Assembly: GCF_902859645.1 (NCBI RefSeq) | Contig: NZ_CADIJR010000025.1 | Coordinates: forward strand, 1-64,000 | Length of the DNA: 64,000 bases | DNA from: Achromobacter insuavis | GTDB taxonomy: Bacteria; Pseudomonadota; Gammaproteobacteria; Burkholderiales; Burkholderiaceae_B | Direction: 5' to 3' | Part shown: positions 27,919 through 36,656 of the stretch, one piece after another | How the letters are laid out: each line of letters begins with the position of its first letter | Numbering within the stretch: the stretch's first letter is position 1 | Notes under the pieces: generated by a model | The model's input: only the letters and a program-made list of their open reading frames with translations | Told to the model about the DNA's origin: nothing | Databases searched by the model: none | Position numbers and translations under genes: made by a program

Positions 27919-28767
27919 ATGAGTTTGAGGAATCGCGCGGCGCGGCTGCTGTGCCTGGTGGGGTTGAGCGTGCTGGCCGCGCCGGCGTTGGCGATCAACT
28001 GCCAGAAGGCCAGCACGGTCCCCGAGAAGCTGATCTGTTCGGATCGCAAGGCGGTGGCCGCCGATGGCGAGCTGAACCGCGCCTATGCGGCGGTGCTGAA
28101 GCAGGCGCCCGACGAGGAGATCCACAAGATGCTGGTGGACAGCCAGCGGCGCTGGCTCAAGGCCCGCGACCAGGTGCTGGACGGGCTGACCGACGATTCC
28201 GACGCGTTGCAGGACGACAAGACGCCGGGGCAGCTGGCGGCCGACCTGATCCTGAACCGCATCGCCCAGCTCAAGGAGATCCGGAAGGGCGACAAGCTGC
28301 CCGCCATGATCGCCACGGCGCTGCGCCAGCGGGAGTTCAACAAGCAGTTCACCGGCGGCCCCTACGCCGGCTTTGATGTGTCCTGCGACCTGCTGCCGCG
28401 CGACTACAAGTACTACGGCTGCTTCGCGATCCGCCACTACCAGAACAACGATCGCCTCTGCAGCGCGGAGGAATACTGGGCCACCGGTTCGGTCTATGTG
28501 CAGCGCTATGTGGCCAAGGTGGTGGATAACAAGCCGGTGCCGGTGGCCTCGTGCTCATTCAATGGCGTCGACGCCAACTGCCCGGGCGGGATTTCGGATG
28601 ACGCCCACTGGAACACCGGCCCCGAGGTGCACAAGGTGGACTATTCATCCACGCCGTTGCCCAAGGTGGATGGCGAAGTCCACGACGAGGATGACAACGA
28701 CTGGCTCAAGGCCTGCCTGACCGATCCGTCTTTCCCGCTGTCCGACCCGAAGGGCGCCGGGCGCTAG
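27919..28767 (+). CDS. Exported LprI-like (DUF1311) protein
   Basis: 282 residues; signal peptide LLCLVGLSVLAAPALA. Residues 20-85 (INCQKASTVPEKLIC, GELNRAYAAVLKQAP, SQRRWLKARDQ) match the cysteine-framed helical domain of the lysozyme-inhibitor LprI N-terminal family. The remaining about 190 residues, rich in Cys and acidic at the end (EVHDEDDNDW), are not recognised. Start ATG 27919 is set by AGGGAG seven bases upstream; ATG 27901 has no such site. Neighbouring an amidase gene hints at a cell-wall role, but this is inference. Confidence 0.75.
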   Translation: MSLRNRAARLLCLVGLSVLAAPALAINCQKASTVPEKLICSDRKAVAADGELNRAYAAVLKQAPDEEIHKMLVDSQRRWLKARDQVLDGLTDDSDALQDDKTPGQLAADLILNRIAQLKEIRKGDKLPAMIATALRQREFNKQFTGGPYAGFDVSCDLLPRDYKYYGCFAIRHYQNNDRLCSAEEYWATGSVYVQRYVAKVVDNKPVPVASCSFNGVDANCPGGISDDAHWNTGPEVHKVDYSSTPLPKVDGEVHDEDDNDWLKACLTDPSFPLSDPKGAGR

Positions 28768-28777
28768 TCGGGGCGCG

Positions 28778-28800
28778 CCGAGCCGAGCCGAGCCGAGCCG
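28778..28800. repeat. Short 5-bp tandem repeat
   Basis: CCGAG/GAGCC unit repeated between about 28778 and 28800, in the 35-bp gap between two convergent genes. Possible slippage tract without known role. Confidence 0.7.
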
Positions 28801-28802
28801 TA

Positions 28803-29216
28803 TCAGGCCGGGTCGTCGGCGGCGGCCCGGGCCAGGCGCTTGCGGTGGCGCCTGGCGTAGTCCTGCAACGCGTCGCGCAGCACCACCGCCTGGTTGTGCG
28901 CGGTATTGCGCGCGCCATACAGCAACGTCAACGGGCGCGCGCCGGCGGCTTCCAGCAACGCGGCCATGCGGGCCTGTTGCGCCGGGTCGGCCAGCTCGGC
29001 CAGGTATTTTTCCCGGAACGCATCCCAGCGTTCGTCCTGGTGACTGAACCATTTGCATAGTTCGGCGCTGGGGGCGATGTCCTTGGCCCATTCATCCAGC
29101 CCCAGGTCGGCGCGGCGCAGGCCGCGCGGCCACATGCGGTCCACCAGGGCCCGATAACTGCCGTCGGGGCCGAGGCCTTCATAGACACGCTGCACGGAGA
29201 TGGCGGACGGTTTCAT
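28803..29216 (-). CDS. DUF488 family protein
   Basis: 137 residues, cytoplasmic. RALVDRMWPRGLRRADLGLD near residues 22-41 and the later LTLLYGARNTAHNQAVVL are the typical DUF488 (YeaO-like) signatures. Biochemical role not established in the family. Monocistronic. Confidence 0.88.
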   Translation of the reverse strand: MKPSAISVQRVYEGLGPDGSYRALVDRMWPRGLRRADLGLDEWAKDIAPSAELCKWFSHQDERWDAFREKYLAELADPAQQARMAALLEAAGARPLTLLYGARNTAHNQAVVLRDALQDYARRHRKRLARAAADDPA

Positions 29217-29314
29217 GGGAGAGCGGCTCCTGTGACGGACCGCCCCAGTCTACTCCCGCCCCGCATCCCGCCGCCGCCGACCGGCGACTCCGGGACGCAT
29301 GCCGGCGCGACGGG

Positions 29315-30535
29315 TCAGGCGGCGGCCTTGGCCAGCTCGGCCGCGCCGCTGGCGCGCAACAGCAGGAAGCCCACCACCGCCGAGGCCAGCGAGCCGGTCA
29401 GGACGCCGATCTTGGTGGCGTCGACCGCCGCCGGGTCGGTGAAGGCCAGCGCGCCGATGAACAGGCTCATGGTGAAGCCGATGCCGCACAGCAGGGCCAC
29501 GCCGTACAGCTGCGTGAAGCTGGCGTGGCGCGGCAGGCTGGCCACGCCCGTGCGGATGGCGAGCCAGGCGAAGCCGAACACGCCCAGCTGCTTGCCCAGG
29601 AACAGGCCCAGCGCCACGCCCAGCGGCACGGGCTGCGCCAGGCTCGACAGGCCCATGCCGGCGAACGACACGCCGGCGTTGGCGAAGCCGAACAGCGGCA
29701 CGATCAGCAGCGCCACGGGCTTGTGCAGCGCATGTTCCAGCGCATGCAGCGGCGAATGCTCGCCCGCGCGGCCCTGGTTCTGGGGGCGCAGCGGAATGGT
29801 CAGCGCCAGCGCCACGCCCGCGAGCGTGGCATGCACGCCGGACTTCAGCACGAAGTACCACAGCACCGCGCCGATCAGCAGGTAGGGCGTCAGGCGCAGC
29901 ACGCCGGCCCGGTTCAGGCAGAACAGGCAGGCCAGCAGCGCGCCGGCCATGGCCAGCGCGAACAGGTTCAGCTCGGAGGTATAGAACAGCGCAATGATGA
30001 CGATGGCGCCCAGGTCGTCCAGGATCGCCAGCGCCGTCAGGAACACCTTCAGCGAGGTCGGCACGCGGCTGCCCAGCAGGGCCAGGATGCCCAGCGCGAA
30101 GGCGATGTCGGTGGCGGCGGGAATGGCCCAGCCGCGCAGGGTCTCGGGGCTGCCCAGGTTGAGCAGCACGTAGATCAGCGCCGGCATGGCCATGCCGCCC
30201 ACGGCGGCGATGCCCGGCAGCACGATGCGGGCGACGCCGCGCAGCTGGCCGTCCAGCACCTCGCGCTTGATCTCCAGGCCGACCAGCAGGAAGAACACGG
30301 CCATCAGGCCGTCGTTGATCCAGTGCAGCACCGATTCCTTGAGCATCACCGGCCCGACCTGGAAGCCCAGTTTGGCGCCGAGGATGTTGAAATATCCGGC
30401 CGCCAGGGGACTATTGGCGACGATCAGGGCGACCACCGCCGCCAGCATCAGGACGTAGCCGCCGAGGGCTTCGGAACGCAGGAACGCCTGCAGGAAAGAG
30501 ACGGGCCGGGACGGGGGCGAGGCCTGCAGGGTCAA
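29315..30535 (-). CDS. nhaA: Na+/H+ antiporter NhaA
   Basis: Electrogenic inner-membrane antiporter exchanging sodium for protons in pH and salt homeostasis; 406 residues with about 12 membrane helices. The ion-site segment is intact: [17 protein letters not shown] then [20 protein letters not shown], containing the paired aspartates equivalent to Asp163/Asp164 of E. coli Nha[18 protein letters not shown] and [10 protein letters not shown] are also family features. Confidence 0.95.
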   Translation of the reverse strand: MTLQASPPSRPVSFLQAFLRSEALGGYVLMLAAVVALIVANSPLAAGYFNILGAKLGFQVGPVMLKESVLHWINDGLMAVFFLLVGLEIKREVLDGQLRGVARIVLPGIAAVGGMAMPALIYVLLNLGSPETLRGWAIPAATDIAFALGILALLGSRVPTSLKVFLTALAILDDLGAIVIIALFYTSELNLFALAMAGALLACLFCLNRAGVLRLTPYLLIGAVLWYFVLKSGVHATLAGVALALTIPLRPQNQGRAGEHSPLHALEHALHKPVALLIVPLFGFANAGVSFAGMGLSSLAQPVPLGVALGLFLGKQLGVFGFAWLAIRTGVASLPRHASFTQLYGVALLCGIGFTMSLFIGALAFTDPAAVDATKIGVLTGSLASAVVGFLLLRASGAAELAKAAA

Positions 30536-30644
30536 GATTCACTCCTTGGGTGCTGCGTACAGCGTAAAACCTGAATTTTACCTGAATTAAGCATGCCCCG
30601 CCGGATGGAAGGCCTTGATTTCTATAGGATTTGGCCTTTCGGGA

Positions 30645-31109
30645 TCAATGCCACAGCAACGCGTTCATGGCCTCGACCAGCCGGTTGCGATAGCGCGGCA
30701 GCAGCGCCCGCACGCGGGCCTGGCGGTCGGTCCATTCGGCCGGTTCGGCGCCGGCGGCGATGCGCTGCGGCGCCCAGATCGGGTCGGGGAAATGGCGGTC
30801 GCCGCGCCAGCGCGGAATCACGTGCCAGTGCAGGTGCGGCACCATGTTGCCGAGCGATGCCAGATTGATCTTGTCGGGCGCCAGGATCGATTGCTGCGCT
30901 TCCTCGACCACGTACACGGCGCGCATCAGCAGGTCGCGGCCGTGGGTCGACAGGCTGGTCATCTCGGCCAGGTGGGCGTTCCAGATGACGCGGGTGAAGC
31001 CGGGGTAGTCGGGGTCGTCGACCTCGATCAGGCGCAGGTGCGGCCCGCGCCACAGCAGCGTGCCGCCGTCGGTCTGGCACAGCGGACAGTCGGGGTCGCG
31101 CGCGCTCAA
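30645..31109 (-). CDS. HIT-family nucleotide hydrolase
   Basis: 154 residues; histidine-triad protein acting on nucleotide-linked phosphoesters. An N-terminal CPLC pair lies near residues 8-11, and the triad HLHWHVIPRW follows near residue 90. The frame is open further upstream, but that part reads as a shadow of the acetyltransferase gene. The best start is TTG 31109-31107, which overlaps the preceding stop (TTGA), so the two genes are translationally coupled. Confidence 0.87.
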   Translation of the reverse strand: MSARDPDCPLCQTDGGTLLWRGPHLRLIEVDDPDYPGFTRVIWNAHLAEMTSLSTHGRDLLMRAVYVVEEAQQSILAPDKINLASLGNMVPHLHWHVIPRWRGDRHFPDPIWAPQRIAAGAEPAEWTDRQARVRALLPRYRNRLVEAMNALLWH

Positions 31110-31555
31110 GGCAGCACCTTGCGGTATTGGATGAAGCCGGAACGGTCGGCGATGCGGTCGTACAGCTGCATGGCGGTGGCGTTGGTTTCGTGGGTCAGCC
31201 AGTAGACGCGAGCGCAGTTGGCCGCGGCCGCCTGCGCGTAGACGTGCTCGATCAGCTTGCGGCCGGCGCCGGTGCCGCGCGTCTCGGGATCCACATACAG
31301 GTCCTGCAGGTAGCAATAGTCGCCCGCCGTCCAGGTGGAGCGGTGGAAGATCCAGTGGACCATGCCGACCGCGCGGCCGCTGTCGTAGGCCAGCGCGGCG
31401 TTGACCGGCTCGGCCGGGTCGAGGAAGCGGGCCCAGGTGTTGCGGGTGACGGCGTCGGCGATGTCGACGCGGTAGAAGTCCTGGTAGCCCTTCCAGAGCG
31501 GCAGCCAGACATCAAAATCGGCGGCGACGACGGGGCGGATTTCAGCCGAGCTCAT
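31106..31555 (-). CDS. GNAT-family N-acetyltransferase
   Basis: 149 residues. The acetyl-CoA-binding motif A is QDLYVDPETRGTGAGRKLI, followed by ARVYWLTHETNATAMQLYDR, a pattern resembling the diamine/aminoglycoside-like GNAT group. The start ATG 31555 has AGGAGA eight bases upstream. Substrate unknown. It lies 19 bp after the polyphosphate kinase gene and overlaps the HIT gene; the three may form one transcript. Confidence 0.88.
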   Translation of the reverse strand: MSSAEIRPVVAADFDVWLPLWKGYQDFYRVDIADAVTRNTWARFLDPAEPVNAALAYDSGRAVGMVHWIFHRSTWTAGDYCYLQDLYVDPETRGTGAGRKLIEHVYAQAAAANCARVYWLTHETNATAMQLYDRIADRSGFIQYRKVLP

Positions 31556-31574
31556 GGGGAAGGTCTCCTGCGGG

Positions 31575-33041
31575 TCAGAGTTGGTTTTCCAGGGCTTCGA
31601 CGATATGCCGCAGCACCTGAAGGCGAGCGTAGCGCTTGTCGTTGGCCGAGACCAGATGCCACGGCGCATGCTGGACATCGGTGCGCGCCAGCATTTCGTT
31701 GGTGGCCGCGGCGTATTCCTTCCACTTGTCGCGGTTGCGCCAGTCGTCGGGCGTGATCTTGAAGTTCTTGAAGGGCGATTTCTCGCGGTCCTTGAAGCGT
31801 TCGAGCTGCACGTCGGCGGTGACCGCCAGCCAGAACTTCAGCACCAGCGCGCCGCTGCCGGCCAGTTGCGCCTCGAAGTCGTTGATCTCGGCGTAGGCGC
31901 GGCGCCAGTGGGCGGGCGGGGTGATTTTCTCGACGCGCTCGACCAGTACCCGGCCGTACCAGGAGCGGTCGAAGATGGCGATGCGGCCCTGGCGCGGCAC
32001 GTGGCGCCAGAAGCGCCACAGGTAGGGGCGCGACAGCTCGTAGCTGTTGGGCGCGGCCACCGGGGTGATGTCGAACTGGCGCGCGTCCAGCGCATGCGTG
32101 ATGCGCCGGATGGCGCCGCCCTTGCCGGCGGCGTCCTGGCCTTCGAACACCAGCACCAGCGAGCGTTCCTGGAATTTCCTGGAGCGGGCGGCGCGCGCCA
32201 GCCGGCCCTGCAGCAGGCCCAGTTCGGATTCGTAGTCTTCGCGGTCGAGCTTGGCGTCGTAGTCCAGCTGGCCGAGCCGGTCAAGGATGCGGGCGGGGCC
32301 GGTATGGGCCACGAACGAGGCCGGGATGCGCGGCACGCGGTTCTGGCGCATGGCGGCCAGCACGGCTTCGGCGGTGCGCGTGGCGCGCATGTTCTCGTCG
32401 GCGCTGGGGATCACCACCCAGGGCGCGTGGCCACTGTCGGTGTGGTTGATGACGACCTGGCCGCTGTTGCGGATGCGGTCGTATTTCTTGTGCACCTTGA
32501 GGTCGATCGGGCTGACCTGCCAGGAGGTCTCGGGACTGGCCAGCAGGCGCTTGGCCCGCGCCCGCTGGGCGTCCGATGACAGGTGGAACCAGAGCTTGAG
32601 GATCTGCACGCCTTCGGCGGCCAGCATGGCCTCGAAGCGTCGGATGGCGACCGACTGCGCCTCGATGCTGTCCTGGTTGGGATGCTTGCGCGCGGCTTCG
32701 CGGATCAGCGGCGTGTACCAGGAGCCGAAGACGATGCCGGTGCTGCCCTTGGGCGGCAGGTCTTTCCAGTAGCGCCACATGGGCGGGCGTTCGAGTTCGT
32801 CGCCTTCCGGGGGACCATAGGCCAGCGTCTTGATGTGGCGCGGGTCCATCCACTCGTTGAGCAGGTTGACCGTGGCGCCCTTGCCGGCGCCGTCGATGCC
32901 GGCCACCACCACCAGCAGGGATTTCTCGGCCTTCTGCAGGCGCTGGTATTGGGCGTTCAGCAGCGCGACGCGCAGCTTGGCCTCCAGCGGTTTGAAGGCT
33001 TCCTTGGACAGGACTGGGTCGGCTTCGGCTTCGGCGAACAT
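31575..33041 (-). CDS. pap: Polyphosphate:AMP phosphotransferase (tandem PPK2, class II)
   Basis: Uses polyphosphate to phosphorylate AMP to ADP; 488 residues made of two PPK2 domains. N-domain Walker A is GIDGAGKG (48-55), with degenerate GSWYT at 106-110. C-domain Walker A is GQDAAGKGG (301-309) with an intact lid/Walker B segment DRSWYGRV (358-365). Two-domain PPK2 enzymes are the class II PAP type, in which the C-terminal half carries activity. Length is normal for the type. Confidence 0.92.
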   Translation of the reverse strand: MFAEAEADPVLSKEAFKPLEAKLRVALLNAQYQRLQKAEKSLLVVVAGIDGAGKGATVNLLNEWMDPRHIKTLAYGPPEGDELERPPMWRYWKDLPPKGSTGIVFGSWYTPLIREAARKHPNQDSIEAQSVAIRRFEAMLAAEGVQILKLWFHLSSDAQRARAKRLLASPETSWQVSPIDLKVHKKYDRIRNSGQVVINHTDSGHAPWVVIPSADENMRATRTAEAVLAAMRQNRVPRIPASFVAHTGPARILDRLGQLDYDAKLDREDYESELGLLQGRLARAARSRKFQERSLVLVFEGQDAAGKGGAIRRITHALDARQFDITPVAAPNSYELSRPYLWRFWRHVPRQGRIAIFDRSWYGRVLVERVEKITPPAHWRRAYAEINDFEAQLAGSGALVLKFWLAVTADVQLERFKDREKSPFKNFKITPDDWRNRDKWKEYAAATNEMLARTDVQHAPWHLVSANDKRYARLQVLRHIVEALENQL

Positions 33042-33141
33042 GAGGGATTCCGTGGGATCGGCGATCTTGTGACCGGCCGATCTTGCGGGATATCCCGGCG
33101 GCGCGCAAGTGCGCGGCCGGCGGAACCCTTGTGGACGCCGG

Positions 33142-34005
33142 CTAGAGGGCGTCGACCGGGATCTTCAGGTAGCGCACGCCGTTGTCTTCCGGCGGCGGGA
33201 AGTGGCCGGCGCGGATGTTGACCTGGATGGCCGGCAGGATCAGCGTGGGCATGGACAAGGTGGCGTCGCGCCGCGTGCGCATGGCGACGAAGTCGTCTTC
33301 GGTGACGCCGTCGCGCACGTGGATGTTGGCGCGGCGCTGCTCGGCCACGGTGGTCTGCCACGCGGCCTCGCGGCCGGCCGGCGGATAGTCGTGGCACATG
33401 TAGAGGCGGGTGTCGTCGGGCAGGCTCAGCAGATGCCGGATGGAGCGGAACAACTGGTGGGCGTCGCCGCCGGGAAAGTCGCAGCGCGCGGTGCCGACGT
33501 CGGGCATGAACAGGGTGTCGCCGACGAAGACCGCGTCGCCGATGCGGTAGGCCATGTCGGCGGGGGTGTGGCCGGGCACGTGCATGGCGCTGGCCGTGAG
33601 CGCGCCGATCGAGAACGTTTCGCCGTCGGCGAACAGGCGGCCGAACTGCGAGCCGTCGAGCTGGAACTGCGGCTCGAGGTTGAAGATTTTCTTGAACACG
33701 CCCTGCACCGTGCGGATGCTCTGGCCGATGGCGATGACGCCGCCCAGCGCGCGCTGCAGGTAGGGGGCGGCCGACAGGTGATCGGCATGCGCGTGGGTCT
33801 CGAGCAGCCATTCGGTGCGCAGGCCGTGTTCGCGGACGTAGGCGGCGACCCGGTCGGCGCTGGCGGTGCTGGTGCGGCCGGACTTGGGGTCGTAGTCCAG
33901 CACCGAGTCGATGATGGCACAGGCGCCGCCGGGCGCGGGCTCGTGCACCACGTAGGTGACGGTGGCGGTGGCCGGGTCGAAAAAGGCTTGGATCTGCGGG
34001 GTCAT
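33142..34005 (-). CDS. Metallo-beta-lactamase-fold hydrolase, Blh/persulfide-dioxygenase type
   Basis: 287 residues. The metal-binding motif THAHADHLSA, His in MHVPGHTPADM, Asp in VFVGDTLFMPDVG and His in MCHDYPP are those of the ETHE1/Blh group, which oxidises glutathione persulfide. The start ATG 34005 is used because residues before it (RAAAARPRPPP) are not family-like. It diverges from bigR and faces the bigR operator, as in known bigR-blh loci. It should act with sqr to remove sulfide. Confidence 0.9.
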   Translation of the reverse strand: MTPQIQAFFDPATATVTYVVHEPAPGGACAIIDSVLDYDPKSGRTSTASADRVAAYVREHGLRTEWLLETHAHADHLSAAPYLQRALGGVIAIGQSIRTVQGVFKKIFNLEPQFQLDGSQFGRLFADGETFSIGALTASAMHVPGHTPADMAYRIGDAVFVGDTLFMPDVGTARCDFPGGDAHQLFRSIRHLLSLPDDTRLYMCHDYPPAGREAAWQTTVAEQRRANIHVRDGVTEDDFVAMRTRRDATLSMPTLILPAIQVNIRAGHFPPPEDNGVRYLKIPVDAL

Positions 34006-34043
34006 GGGCGGCGGCCTCGGGCGTGCGGCGGCGGCGCGCACGA

Positions 34044-34072
34044 AACAATATATGTATTTGAATAATATTGTT
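34044..34072. promoter_or_regulatory. AT-rich inverted repeat, candidate BigR operator
   Basis: Perfect 8-bp arms AACAATAT (34044-34051) and ATATTGTT (34065-34072) with a 13-bp spacer, inside the markedly AT-rich gap between the hydrolase gene and bigR. The position suits a shared divergent operator and promoter. Confidence 0.65.
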
Positions 34073-34131
34073 GGATAGTTTATCCGTCAATATAATGATC
34101 AAGTCCTTTCCGGCCGATTGATCCTCATCAA

Positions 34132-34470
34132 ATGCTGACTGCCCTGAACGAATGCGAAGTCGCCGCGCTGCGCGAATCCGCCTCCCAGGCCTGCGCGCTG
34201 CTCAAGGCGCTGGCCAACGAAGACCGGCTGCTGCTGCTGTGCCAACTGGTGCAGGGCGAGCGCAACGTCGGTGAACTGGAATCCCTGACCGGCATCCGCC
34301 AGCCGACCCTGTCGCAGCAGCTGGGCGTGCTGCGCGACGAGGGCCTGGTGAGCACGCGGCGCCAGGGCAAGTACGTGTACTACCAACTGGCCAGTTTCGA
34401 GGTCAACCAGGTCATGAAAACCCTGTCCAGCCTGTATTGCGGCCGCGCGATGGCGGCGCTCGCATCATGA
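34132..34470 (+). CDS. bigR: ArsR-family persulfide-sensing repressor (BigR/SqrR type)
   Basis: 112-residue winged-helix repressor. The recognition helix region is IRQPTLSQQLGVLRDEGLVS and the wing is RRQGKYVYYQL. Cys37 and Cys103 are spaced 66 residues apart, the same spacing as the two redox cysteines (Cys42/Cys108) that form a di- or tetrasulfide link in BigR. It therefore probably releases DNA when sulfide rises. It overlaps the next gene by ATGA. Confidence 0.88.
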   Translation: MLTALNECEVAALRESASQACALLKALANEDRLLLLCQLVQGERNVGELESLTGIRQPTLSQQLGVLRDEGLVSTRRQGKYVYYQLASFEVNQVMKTLSSLYCGRAMAALAS

Positions 34471-34895
34471 TCGACTGGCCCGCTTTCACGCCCGGGAGCG
34501 CGGTTGCCGGCGGCGCGCTGATCGGCGCGGCCGCCGTGTTGCTGATGCTGGGGGCGGGCCGCATCGCGGGCATCAGCGGCATCCTGGGCGGCCTGCTGCC
34601 GCCGGACCGCCACAGCGGCTGGCGGCTGGCGTTCGTGGTCGGCCTGGGCCTGGCGCCGTGGCTCTATCAGTGGGCCGCGACGCTGCCGCCCATCGTGGTG
34701 GAGGCGGGCACGGGCCGGCTGATCGCCGCGGGCCTGCTGGTGGGGATCGGCACGCGCTACGCCTCGGGCTGCACCAGCGGCCATGGCGTCTGCGGCCTGG
34801 CGCGCGGTTCGCGCCGCTCGCTGGCGGCGACCGCGTTGTTCATGGCCGCGGGGTTCGTCATGGTCTATCTCGTGCGCCACGTGATCGGAGCCTGA
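34467..34895 (+). CDS. YeeE/YedE-family sulfur transporter, first half
   Basis: 142-residue inner-membrane protein with four predicted helices and the conserved GTRYASGCTSGHGVCGL motif (cysteine pair in a pore). Related full-length YeeE transporters move thiosulfate. Here the protein is split in two adjacent genes, as is usual in bigR operons. ATG 34467 overlaps the bigR stop. Confidence 0.9.
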   Translation: MIDWPAFTPGSAVAGGALIGAAAVLLMLGAGRIAGISGILGGLLPPDRHSGWRLAFVVGLGLAPWLYQWAATLPPIVVEAGTGRLIAAGLLVGIGTRYASGCTSGHGVCGLARGSRRSLAATALFMAAGFVMVYLVRHVIGA

Positions 34896-34896
34896 C

Positions 34897-35334
34897 ATGG
34901 TCATCGCGTTCGCTTTCGTCGCGGGGCTGGTATTCGGCCTGGGCCTGATCGTCTCCGGCATGGCCAACCCCGCCAAGGTGCTGGGCTTTCTGGACCTGGC
35001 GGGGCCGTGGGACCCGTCGCTCGCGTTGGTGATGGGCGGCGCGCTGGCGGTGACGGCCGTGGGCTTCGCCTGGTTGCGGCGGCGCCGCGCCAGCCTGTCC
35101 GGCGGCCCGCTGCAATGGCCCGCCGCGACGCGCGTCGATCCGCGCCTGGCGCTGGGCAGCCTGACGTTCGGCGCGGGCTGGGGCCTGGCGGGGTTCTGCC
35201 CGGGGCCGGCGCTGGTGGCGGCCGCGGCCGGCGTGCGCGAGGCCCTGATCTTCGTGGCCGCGATGGCGGCGGGCATGGCGCTGTTTTCGATCATCCAGCA
35301 TTTCAATCGCCGGCCCCCGCGGACCGGTTCATAA
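34897..35334 (+). CDS. YeeE/YedE-family sulfur transporter, second half
   Basis: 145 residues, four predicted helices. GLIVSGMANPAKVLGFLDL and GAGWGLAGFCPGPALV (pore cysteine) are diagnostic of the DUF6691/YedE half. It starts one base after the stop of the first half; together they should form one channel for a sulfur species such as thiosulfate or sulfide. Confidence 0.9.
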   Translation: MVIAFAFVAGLVFGLGLIVSGMANPAKVLGFLDLAGPWDPSLALVMGGALAVTAVGFAWLRRRRASLSGGPLQWPAATRVDPRLALGSLTFGAGWGLAGFCPGPALVAAAAGVREALIFVAAMAAGMALFSIIQHFNRRPPRTGS

Positions 35335-35347
35335 CCGGGAGACAAGC

Positions 35348-36586
35348 ATGCAGACGGCAGCACAGGCGCAGCGCGATTTCGACGTGGTGGTGGTGGGAGG
35401 CGGTTCGGCCGGCATCGGCGTGACCGCCAGCCTGCTGCGCCGCCGTCCGGACCTGCGCATCGCGGTCATCGAGCCCAGCGACAAGCACTACTACCAGCCG
35501 GCCTGGACGCTGGTGGGCGGGGGCGCGTTCGACATCGCCAAGACGGTGCGGCCGACCCGCTCGGTGATGCCGGGCCGCGCCACCTGGCTGCAGGCCGCGG
35601 CGGCAGGTTTCGAGCCCGAGGCCAACCAGGTGCGGCTGGCCGATGGCAGCGCGGTCAGCTACCAGCAATTGATCGTATGCCCGGGCCTGCGCCTGGCCTG
35701 GGACAGGGTGGAAGGGCTGTCGGACACGTTGGGCAGGAACGGCGTCAGTTCCAACTACCGATTCGACCTGGCGCCGTACACCTGGGAACTGGTGCGCGGC
35801 CTGAAGGGCGGCAAGGCGCTGTTCACGCAGCCGGCGATGCCGATCAAGTGCGCCGGCGCGCCGCAGAAGGCCATGTACCTGGCCTGCGACCACTGGCGCC
35901 GCGGCGGCGTGCTGGATCGCATCGAGGTCGAATTCGACCTGGCCGGCGCGGTGCTGTTCGGGGTGCCGACCTTCGTGCCGCCGCTGATGCGCTATGTGGA
36001 GAGCTACGGCATCTCGCTGGCCTTCAATTCGGCGCTGGTGGCGGTGGACGGCCCGGCGCGCAAGGCCTGGTTCGACGTCAAGGACGCCGAGGGCGCGGTC
36101 ACTCGTGTGGAAAAGTCGTTCGACATGCTGCACGCGGTGCCGCCGCAGGTGCCGCACGACTTTCTGCGCCAGAGCGCGCTGGCGGACGCGGCGGGCTGGT
36201 GCGAGGTCGATCCGGCCACGCTGCGCCATGTGCGCTACGACAACATCTTCGGGCTGGGCGATGGCATCAGCACCACCAACGCCAAGACCGCGGCGGCGGC
36301 GCGCAAGCAGATCGTCACGGTGGCCGAGAACCTGCTGGCGGTGCGCGAAGGGCATGCGCTGCCGGTCACGTATGACGGCTACGGTTCGTGCCCGCTGACG
36401 GTCGAGCGCGGCCGCATCGTGCTGGCCGAGTTCGGCTATGGCGGCAAGCTGCTGCCGACGTTCCCGCTGGATCCGACGGTGCCGCGCAAGAGCGCCTGGT
36501 TCCTCAAGGCGACGATGCTGCCGTGGATCTACTGGAACGGCATGCTCAAGGGCCGTGAATGGCTGGCCCGTCCGCTGGGCAACTGA
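35348..36586 (+). CDS. sqr: Sulfide:quinone oxidoreductase-like flavoprotein
   Basis: 412 residues. The N-terminal FAD-binding motif VVVVGGGSAGIGVTASLL is followed by YYQPAWTLVGGG, the conserved quinone-side segment. A catalytic-type cysteine lies in MPIKCAGAPQK, and the second FAD motif is FGLGDGISTTNAKTAAAA. It transfers electrons from sulfide to the membrane quinone pool and yields persulfide for the divergent hydrolase. Last gene of the bigR operon, 13 bp after the transporter half. Confidence 0.92.
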   Translation: MQTAAQAQRDFDVVVVGGGSAGIGVTASLLRRRPDLRIAVIEPSDKHYYQPAWTLVGGGAFDIAKTVRPTRSVMPGRATWLQAAAAGFEPEANQVRLADGSAVSYQQLIVCPGLRLAWDRVEGLSDTLGRNGVSSNYRFDLAPYTWELVRGLKGGKALFTQPAMPIKCAGAPQKAMYLACDHWRRGGVLDRIEVEFDLAGAVLFGVPTFVPPLMRYVESYGISLAFNSALVAVDGPARKAWFDVKDAEGAVTRVEKSFDMLHAVPPQVPHDFLRQSALADAAGWCEVDPATLRHVRYDNIFGLGDGISTTNAKTAAAARKQIVTVAENLLAVREGHALPVTYDGYGSCPLTVERGRIVLAEFGYGGKLLPTFPLDPTVPRKSAWFLKATMLPWIYWNGMLKGREWLARPLGN

Positions 36587-36616
36587 ACCCGCCGTTGCCG
36601 CGTGGAAGGCGCTGTC

Positions 36617-36644
36617 GCGCCCGGGCTTTGCCGGTCCCGGGCGC
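36617..36644. terminator. Convergent hairpin after sqr
   Basis: GCGCCCGGG (36617-36625) and CCCGGGCGC (36636-36644), a perfect 9-bp stem with a 10-nt loop, between the convergent sqr and acyl-CoA ligase genes. Confidence 0.6.
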
Positions 36645-36656
36645 GCGCCGTGCTTG

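Noticed and set aside
34467-35334. Frameshifted single YeeE gene
   Set aside because: Two complete short proteins with own ATG starts match the known split form found beside bigR, so this is a normal arrangement.
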